Of a stretch of DNA of 11,993 nt, positions 7,427 to 11,993 are shown piece by piece; the stretch's first letter is position 1, and every line of letters begins with the position of its first letter. The position numbers were made by a program, and so were the translations under genes. The stretch is from SG8-41 sp035620515 (lineage in GTDB: Bacteria > Pseudomonadota > Gammaproteobacteria > Burkholderiales > SG8-41): assembly GCA_035620515.1 (NCBI GenBank), contig DASPGR010000120.1, positions 1 through 11,993 on the forward strand. Reading direction: 5' to 3'. The notes under the pieces are model-generated. The model had not been told where the DNA came from. It ran no database searches and saw nothing but the letters and a program-made list of their open reading frames with translations.

Positions 7427-7445
7427 ATTGAGAAGCGTTCCCAAT
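7427..7445 (+). promoter_or_regulatory. Fur-like operator, distal copy
   Basis: The plus strand reads ATTGAGAAGCGTTCCCAAT, an inverted repeat with seven of nine symmetric pairs. It shares TGAGAA-N3-TTC with the proximal copy; the two centres (7401 and 7436) are 35 bases apart. It ends 9 bases before the last codons of torD. It could also fold as a short hairpin, but no T run follows on the minus strand, so an operator is more likely than a terminator. Confidence 0.4.
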
Positions 7446-7454
7446 CATTACGCT

Positions 7455-8072
7455 TTAACCCTCCTCCATTTCCAGGCTGCGCTTCTCCATCTCCAGAAAA
7501 GCGCGCGCGAACTCGCCCACCTGCCGGTAGAAGACGGCCGACGCCGACGCGTCAATCGCCTGAATGAATCGCGTCCCGGCGTCGTATACGAACTCTTTGA
7601 AAAACAGGCGTTGCTCCTCGACCGACCGGCCGTCAGAAATCAGAAAGCGCATCACGTCGCACACTCCCGCGACATGATCCTCCGTCTCGCCCGCTGTGTT
7701 GCGGCGCGCCAGTCCCCACGATCCAATCTGGTTCCGGAGTCGCAGGAGGTACTGGTCCGGCGGAATGCCCACAATGTAATGCGAGGTATAGGGGGTCACC
7801 TCCGCCTTGCCCACACCCACGAACAGCATGTCGTACTCCTGCTTCAGCCTCATCGGGTAGGCGCTTGCCGCTGCCGCGCGCAAACGGCTCCAGGCAAGGG
7901 TGATCCCCCCCTCGCTGTCGGCGCAGGCGGCTCCGGGACTGGACATCTCCGCAAGCAGCATCGAGTCCGGCGCATCGTAGAACAGGCGCCCGATGAGTGC
8001 GTACAGATTGGCGCGCGCCAGGTCCTCGGGCGACACTGCGGCGCCGGTTGCTCCCGGGATGGCCTCGCTCAA
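7455..8072 (-). CDS. TorD/DmsD-family chaperone for the formate dehydrogenase catalytic subunit
   Basis: A cytoplasmic all-helical chaperone that probably binds the Tat signal and apo-form of the catalytic subunit until cofactor is inserted. The predicted protein has 205 residues, normal for the family. The start is a TTG at 8072 that overlaps the stop of the preceding gene as TTGA, with GAGG seven bases upstream; no ATG lies before the conserved region begins. Family-like features are the helix ARANLYALIGRLFYDAP (about 19-35), EYDMLFVG (79-86), TPYTSHYI (93-100) and the ETEDHVAGVCDVMRFL segment (129-144) carrying the E-x-x-D-H signature. There is no signal peptide. It lies between the Fe-S protein gene and the fdh structural genes, consistent with a dedicated maturation factor. 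Assignment to TorD is firm; the exact client is inferred. Confidence 0.88.
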   Translation of the reverse strand: MSEAIPGATGAAVSPEDLARANLYALIGRLFYDAPDSMLLAEMSSPGAACADSEGGITLAWSRLRAAAASAYPMRLKQEYDMLFVGVGKAEVTPYTSHYIVGIPPDQYLLRLRNQIGSWGLARRNTAGETEDHVAGVCDVMRFLISDGRSVEEQRLFFKEFVYDAGTRFIQAIDASASAVFYRQVGEFARAFLEMEKRSLEMEEG

Positions 8073-10177
8073 TCCTTGTCCTCGTTCCGGCTGGCGGGCG
8101 GAAAATCGTGGATCGTGGCCTGATCCTGCTCTGTCAGCATGTCGATGACCCTGCAGTCTGCGCACATCAGCAGGCGCTGCCGCGCGCTTTCCGATCCGAA
8201 CATGGAGTGTCCGCTCAGGCGGCCGACCATGGCCTCGATCATCCGCCGCGTCCCGAAGGGCTTGCCGCACCTCACGCACAGGCAGGGCTCGGTCTCGTTC
8301 AGCACCACTGCCTTCACGGCGGACCCTGAGAGCAACAAGCGCGGCTCAAGGGTGATCGCGTCCTCCGGGCAGGTCTTCTCGCATAACCCGCACTGCACAC
8401 AGTTGCGCTCGATGAACCTGAGCTGCGGCACCTCCTTGGCGTCGAGCAGCGCGCCTTCCGGACAGGCCCCCACGCATGCCATGCACAGGGTGCACGAGTC
8501 GCGGTCTACCAGGACGCGCCCGTACGGCGCGCCGTTCGACAGGGCCACCTCCTCGCGCGGCGCCGGCGCGTGCGCCGCCAGGTGATCGATCGCGAAATCG
8601 AGCGTGGCGCGCTTCTCGTTGGACAGGTTGAAGGCGGCGGGAGGCAGGATACGCACGTCATCGAGCGACCACACCGCCCGCTCCAGTGCTTCCACGTCCC
8701 CCGCCTCGAGCAGTTGAAGTCGCTCCTCCTCGAGCCCGATTCCCGACAGGAACTGCTGACCGAAACCCAGCTGAGCGCGCAGCGCGGCTCGGTACGCCTC
8801 CGCCTCGCCCCCTGCGGACAGCACGATGCAGCGCGTTGCGCCCAGCGCAATCGAGCCGAGAGCGGTATCGAGCCCCAGCGACGCGATGTGGAACACCTCG
8901 AGCGGAATCACGTTCGCGGGCAGGCCGCGACCGCGGCGCGCGAGCCGGGCGATGAGCTCGCGCCCGTCCGTCGAATTGTGAAAAAGCAGTACAGGGCCGC
9001 GCCCGCCCGCGTCGCGGAAGGTCTGCAGCACGGTCTTGATCCGGATCCCGACATCCGCCACCCGCGGGTAGGCGTAGGTCATTGCGCCCGATGGGCAAAC
9101 GGTCGCGCATCCCCCGCAGCCCATGCACAAGTGCGGCTCGACCTTGATCCGGTTCTCCTCGCGCTCGCTTGCGATCGCGCGCGTCGAGCAGACGTCGATG
9201 CACTTTGTGCAGCCCACGATCTCGGAACGGCTGTGAGCGCAGATTCTCTCCTGGTATGCAAAGAATTTCGGCTTCTCGAACTCGCCGATCATTTGCAGGA
9301 GCTGGCTTGCCGCCAGCGCCTGCTCGAGGGGATCGGCGCGCGGTGCGAAGTAGCCCTGCGGCGGCTGCGCGAGCTTGATCAGGGAATCGCGCGACAGATC
9401 GAGCACGAGGTCGAACGCCTCGGTGCGGCGCTTTTCCGTCCGCTCGAAGTCGATGGCGCGGATCTCTCCGCAGGCCTTGACGCACTGGCGGTGCGCCTTG
9501 CACTTGTCGAGATCGATCTGGTAGGAGAAATCGATCGCCTGCTCGGGACAGACCCGGATGCAGGCATTGCAGCGGGTGCAGACCTCGAGGTCGATCGGAT
9601 TCTCCTGCGCCCATTCGATATCGAACGCGCCGAGATATCCCGCGAGCGAAAGCGGCTTGCCCGAGAACACGGGGTAGCGGCGCACCGCCGGCAGTTCGCA
9701 CTCCCCTTCACCCCGGAGCATCAATACGCTGACCGTCAGATGCTCGGACAGGCGGTCCGCCCAAGTGAGCGCGGCGCGGCCGGGCCCGATGATCAGGAGA
9801 CGTCCGCCGGACTTGTAGGAAACCACCGGCACCGGCTCGGGTTCCGGCACGTCAGCGAGCGCGAGCAACGCCGCGATCTTGGGCATCGAGTCCTTTGCTT
9901 GCGCCGACCAGCCCGCCGCTTCGCGAATATTCACGAACTTCAAATCCCCGGCGCCCTTCAACTCCTGGTGAAGCTCGCTGAAGAGTGGCGCTTCCTGCGT
10001 GCATGCCACCACCACGTCCTCGGCGCTCTTGACCGCTGCTTCAAAGGACGCCAGGTGACGGCGGCAGAGCTCGTTCGCGAGGTTTGGCGTGGAATCGAGC
10101 TTGAGGGCCGCTGCAAGCGCCTTCGCGTCGAGCGGCATGGTTTTGTTGCAGGTGCAGATGAGTCGGGATTTCGGCAT
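8069..10177 (-). CDS. Large cytosolic poly-[4Fe-4S] protein of the formate dehydrogenase accessory unit
   Basis: A 702-residue protein without signal peptide or membrane helices. Cysteine groups in order: C8-x-C10 near the N-terminus; a GxGxxA-like Rossmann stretch (GRLLIIGPGRAALTWADRL, about 125-143); C200-x2-C-x2-C-x3-C210 paired with C226-x5-C-x3-C236; C313-x9-C323-x2-C-x3-C330 paired with C351-x2-C-x2-C-x3-C361; a cysteine-poor alpha/beta region (about 395-460); C562-x2-C-x2-C-x3-C572 paired with C593-x2-C-x2-C-x3-C603; then C632-x-C-x2-C and C672-x2-C, perhaps a metal ribbon. Six clusters are possible. The organisation recalls HdrA/MvhD-type electron-transfer proteins, but I cannot assign a specific function. 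The ATG at 10177 is preferred over a GTG at 10195; both have weak ribosome sites. Its last bases overlap the torD start. Confidence 0.87.
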   Translation of the reverse strand: MPKSRLICTCNKTMPLDAKALAAALKLDSTPNLANELCRRHLASFEAAVKSAEDVVVACTQEAPLFSELHQELKGAGDLKFVNIREAAGWSAQAKDSMPKIAALLALADVPEPEPVPVVSYKSGGRLLIIGPGRAALTWADRLSEHLTVSVLMLRGEGECELPAVRRYPVFSGKPLSLAGYLGAFDIEWAQENPIDLEVCTRCNACIRVCPEQAIDFSYQIDLDKCKAHRQCVKACGEIRAIDFERTEKRRTEAFDLVLDLSRDSLIKLAQPPQGYFAPRADPLEQALAASQLLQMIGEFEKPKFFAYQERICAHSRSEIVGCTKCIDVCSTRAIASEREENRIKVEPHLCMGCGGCATVCPSGAMTYAYPRVADVGIRIKTVLQTFRDAGGRGPVLLFHNSTDGRELIARLARRGRGLPANVIPLEVFHIASLGLDTALGSIALGATRCIVLSAGGEAEAYRAALRAQLGFGQQFLSGIGLEEERLQLLEAGDVEALERAVWSLDDVRILPPAAFNLSNEKRATLDFAIDHLAAHAPAPREEVALSNGAPYGRVLVDRDSCTLCMACVGACPEGALLDAKEVPQLRFIERNCVQCGLCEKTCPEDAITLEPRLLLSGSAVKAVVLNETEPCLCVRCGKPFGTRRMIEAMVGRLSGHSMFGSESARQRLLMCADCRVIDMLTEQDQATIHDFPPASRNEDKD

Positions 10178-10232
10178 CGCGCGGGCCGGTGCCACCAGGC
10201 GCCGGCTGAAAATTTCGGAAAGCTACAGGATA

Positions 10233-10784
10233 TCAACCCGCGGGGTCAGGCGGTCGGCGCCCGTCCTCCTCATGGGACGGGACCTTCGCGTCCGGCTCCC
10301 GCACAGGCGTCGTCGATGGCGTCGACGCGCTCGTCTCCAGCGCCGCCGTCTTCGTTTCCGGCGCCTGCGTCGCGCGTGCGGCGGACTCCTCCTTGTCGCG
10401 GTCTTCCTTCGCCCACTGCAGGATGTTTTGCGCCTGCCTGAGACCGGCAAGCATCGCCGGCGGGATCGGATCGGTCCTGCTGTAGTCATCGATGTAGACG
10501 TCCAGCCCGTCCATCGCATTGAAGTGCGGATCGCTGAAAAGTTTCTTCAGGGCCGTCCGCCGCACATCCTCCCCGACCTTGGGATGAAAGTACGCCCGGA
10601 AATCGGACTCGAACGTAAGCTCCTCGGTCGGCGGCAATTCCGGCGGCGGGGACTTGGGGTCTTCCGGTGCGCGCTCCGGGGCCTGAGGCGGCTGGTCCTT
10701 CGCTTCGCGCTTCAGACGCGACCAGCGCGAGAGAAACGCCTCATTGTCCTCGCCCACGGGTGTCCCGGAACGCCTGGAAGTCAC
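10233..10784 (-). CDS. DUF3306 domain protein, formate dehydrogenase accessory unit
   Basis: A 183-residue protein of the DUF3306 type, recognised from FLSRWSRLK (17-25), LTFESDFRAYFHPKV (56-70) and the highly conserved-looking ALKKLFSDPHFNAMDGLDVY stretch (78-97). The last 55 or so residues are low-complexity, rich in Thr, Ala, Pro and Glu. The GTG at 10784 overlaps the upstream stop as GTGA, with GGAA six bases before it, which points to translational coupling with the DUF3305 gene. No signal peptide, membrane helix or cysteine ligand set is visible. Function is unknown. My recollection is that the DUF3305/DUF3306 pair accompanies formate dehydrogenase loci, which suggests maturation or assembly. 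The Fe-S protein gene follows after 55 bases. Confidence 0.87.
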   Translation of the reverse strand: MTSRRSGTPVGEDNEAFLSRWSRLKREAKDQPPQAPERAPEDPKSPPPELPPTEELTFESDFRAYFHPKVGEDVRRTALKKLFSDPHFNAMDGLDVYIDDYSRTDPIPPAMLAGLRQAQNILQWAKEDRDKEESAARATQAPETKTAALETSASTPSTTPVREPDAKVPSHEEDGRRPPDPAG

Positions 10785-11290
10785 GACGTTCCGTCGCGGT
10801 GTGAGGCGACGCCCTTGTCCTTGCTGCTGGCATAGCGCTTTTTCCGCACCGGCTCCGGGCGGAGGTTCTGCCTGGCGAATTCGGCGATCCACGGCACCAG
10901 ATCCGGCGGGAGCGCAACGCCCCCCACGCCCTCCTCCGCGTCCAACCATCGCGCGCCTTCATGGTAGCTCACCGTCAGCCGCTCCGGCCGCGCGATGTCA
11001 TCGCGGATCCGCCACATGACGAACACCTTCGGTTGCGGAGAGGTGACGTTGTACAGATAGCCCTCCGCCTCGTCGGGATGCAGTCTCAGCATGAAGCCCG
11101 GGAACAGGACCTGCATGAGCGTCGCTTCATTGACGATGATCCGCTCGCTGCTGCCCGCCGGCGAATGGTCGCGCACCACCCCTTTCGCTTCCCATCGCTC
11201 GCTCGCCCAGCGGTGGTCGGATCGGGCCCTCTCCATGACGACCGCCAGAGCATAAGGGGCCAGACGACTTGTCGATTCCTTGTCAGCCAT
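10781..11290 (-). CDS. DUF3305 domain protein, first gene of the formate dehydrogenase unit
   Basis: A 169-residue protein of the DUF3305 type: YALAVVMERARSDHRWASERW (13-33), FPGFMLRLHPDEAEGYLYNV (63-82), the PKVFVMWR strand (87-94), the segment ALPPDLVPWIAEFA, and a basic RKKRY motif (149-153). It looks soluble and cytoplasmic. The ATG at 11290 is chosen because similarity begins just after it, yet no Shine-Dalgarno precedes it. A TTG at 11356 would add 22 unlike residues and is disfavoured. It overlaps the DUF3306 start by four bases and is divergent from moaA across 143 bases. Its biochemical role is unknown; linkage to formate dehydrogenase maturation is inferred from context. Confidence 0.85.
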   Translation of the reverse strand: MADKESTSRLAPYALAVVMERARSDHRWASERWEAKGVVRDHSPAGSSERIIVNEATLMQVLFPGFMLRLHPDEAEGYLYNVTSPQPKVFVMWRIRDDIARPERLTVSYHEGARWLDAEEGVGGVALPPDLVPWIAEFARQNLRPEPVRKKRYASSKDKGVASHRDGTS

Positions 11291-11346
11291 GCGGCCATTG
11301 TGCGCCTGGCGCGCGCGCGGCGCAACCGCGGACGCGCTCAAATACT

Positions 11347-11359
11347 TGATTTCCAATCA
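11347..11359. promoter_or_regulatory. Perfect 5-3-5 inverted repeat in the moaA/DUF3305 divergent region
   Basis: TGATT-TCC-AATCA is perfectly symmetric around 11353. It resembles an FNR/CRP-family site (TTGAT-N4-ATCAA) but has the wrong spacing and an imperfect outer base. It lies 10 bases upstream of the candidate moaA -35 element and 57 bases from the DUF3305 start codon, so it could serve either gene. It may also be chance. Confidence 0.25.
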
Positions 11360-11368
11360 GTGTTTTCC

Positions 11369-11398
11369 TTGCCCGAGGCCGGCTCGATTTGGGATAAT
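11369..11398 (+). promoter_or_regulatory. Candidate sigma-70 promoter of moaA
   Basis: TTGCCC (11369-11374, four of six consensus matches) and GATAAT (11393-11398, five of six) are 18 bases apart. Transcription would start near 11405, giving a leader of about 30 bases before the moaA ATG at 11434. Confidence 0.5.
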
Positions 11399-11433
11399 CG
11401 CTCGACAAAACGGATCTCGCCGGAGCCGGCCTC

Positions 11434-11993
11434 ATGTCCACGCCCCAGGTTTCATCCGCCCCTCGCGATCGGCTGCGGCGGCCGCTGCGCGACCTGCGCG
11501 TTTCCGTTACCGATCGCTGCAACTTCCGCTGCGTCTATTGCATGCCGAAAGAGGTTTTCGGCAAGGATTACCAGTTCCTCGAACGCAAGGAGATCCTGTC
11601 CTTCGAGGAGATCGCCCGGACCGCCCGCATATTTCACGCGCTCGGGATCGAGAAGATCCGGTTGACCGGCGGTGAGCCGCTCGTGCGACGCAACATCGAG
11701 CAGCTGATCGGGATGCTCTCGGCCATTCCCGGGCTCGACTTGACGCTCACGACCAACGGCTCGCTCCTCAAGCAGAAGGCGCGCGCGCTGAAGGACGCCG
11801 GCTTGACGCGCATAACCGTCAGTCTCGACTCGCTCGATGACGCCGTCTTCCGCCGCATGAACGACGTCGACTTTCCCGTGACGCGCGTGCTGGAGGGGAT
11901 CGAGTCCGCGGCGGCCGTTGGGCTCGCGCCGGTCAAGATCAACATGGTGGTGAAGCGCGGGGAAAACGAGCAGAGCGTTCTCCCGATGGCGCG
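11434..11993 (+). CDS. moaA: GTP 3',8-cyclase MoaA, N-terminal part, cut by the window end
   Basis: Radical S-adenosylmethionine enzyme that, with MoaC, converts GTP towards cyclic pyranopterin monophosphate, the first step of molybdenum cofactor synthesis. The first 186 codons are present and the frame is open at the edge. The N-terminal cluster motif is C29-x3-C33-x2-C36 within DRCNFRCVYCMP. The SAM-binding GGEP is at 79-82 in LTGGEPLVRR, followed by TLTTNGSLL and VSLDSLD, typical of MoaA. The ATG at 11434 has GGAG eight bases upstream. It is divergent from the formate dehydrogenase unit, and together with moeA it means cofactor genes flank the molybdoenzyme locus on both sides. The C-terminal second-cluster domain is not visible. 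Confidence 0.95.
   Translation, partial: MSTPQVSSAPRDRLRRPLRDLRVSVTDRCNFRCVYCMPKEVFGKDYQFLERKEILSFEEIARTARIFHALGIEKIRLTGGEPLVRRNIEQLIGMLSAIPGLDLTLTTNGSLLKQKARALKDAGLTRITVSLDSLDDAVFRRMNDVDFPVTRVLEGIESAAAVGLAPVKINMVVKRGENEQSVLPMA

Noticed and set aside
10178..10232. Possible internal promoter (TTGATA) and a GGTG-CACC mini-hairpin before the Fe-S gene
   Set aside because: The -10 region has only three consensus matches, and the hairpin stem is four bases with no T run. No sigma-54 -24/-12 pair was found here or in the 7282-7454 gap.
8570..10441. Open plus-strand frame of 623 codons antisense to the poly-Fe-S gene
   Set aside because: The minus-strand frame has ordered cysteine motifs; the plus-strand frame has compositional bias only and no motif or ribosome site.
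11309..11325. Alternating GC stretch in the moaA/DUF3305 intergenic region
   Set aside because: Short and in keeping with the base composition; no symmetric or repeated unit long enough to suggest a functional site.

Overview
The window is GC-rich, gene-dense bacterial chromosome. The MoeA N-terminus (an LSCADDYDP segment ahead of the MoeA core), the class I fumarase and the layout of the formate dehydrogenase locus all suggest a betaproteobacterium (Rhodocyclales, Nitrosomonadales or Burkholderiales type). That placement is inference. No rRNA, tRNA, CRISPR array, transposase or phage gene is visible.

Layout. Left, plus strand: moeA (molybdenum insertion into molybdopterin), then a class I [4Fe-4S] fumarase 9 bases downstream. 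A strong hairpin with a T tract on either strand (2918-2941) ends this unit and also the large unit converging on it. Middle, minus strand, read from right to left: a DUF3305 protein, a DUF3306 protein, a 702-residue cytosolic poly-iron-sulfur protein, a TorD-family chaperone (TTG start), a 173-base regulatory gap, a 64-residue Tat-signal protein, the molybdopterin catalytic subunit of a periplasmic formate dehydrogenase (Cys, not selenocysteine), its four-cluster ferredoxin-like beta subunit, a 77-residue probable lipoprotein and an 86-residue exported Ala/Lys-rich protein. Right edge, plus strand: the first 186 codons of moaA (first step of molybdopterin synthesis), divergent from the DUF3305 gene.

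How it works together. MoaA and MoeA build the molybdenum cofactor. The TorD-like chaperone probably holds the catalytic subunit until cofactor is loaded. The twin-arginine signal then exports the folded FdhA, with FdhB carried along, to the periplasm, where formate is oxidised to CO2 and electrons leave through FdhB. No cytochrome b membrane subunit follows FdhB, and fdhD and fdhE are not in the window. Two small exported proteins sit where the anchor gene would be expected, so the electron exit route is open. The DUF3305/DUF3306 pair and the large Fe-S protein are cytoplasmic by sequence, so they are probably maturation or cytosolic electron-transfer partners of unknown mechanism.

Regulation. 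The gap between torD and the Tat-protein gene holds two Fur-like inverted repeats sharing a TGAGAA-N3-TTC core. Closer to the gene is a candidate sigma-70 promoter whose spacer contains a run of eight Gs. This is the least explained part of the window, with the Fe-S protein and the small exported proteins. The moaA/DUF3305 divergent region holds a reasonable moaA promoter and a perfect 5-3-5 inverted repeat.
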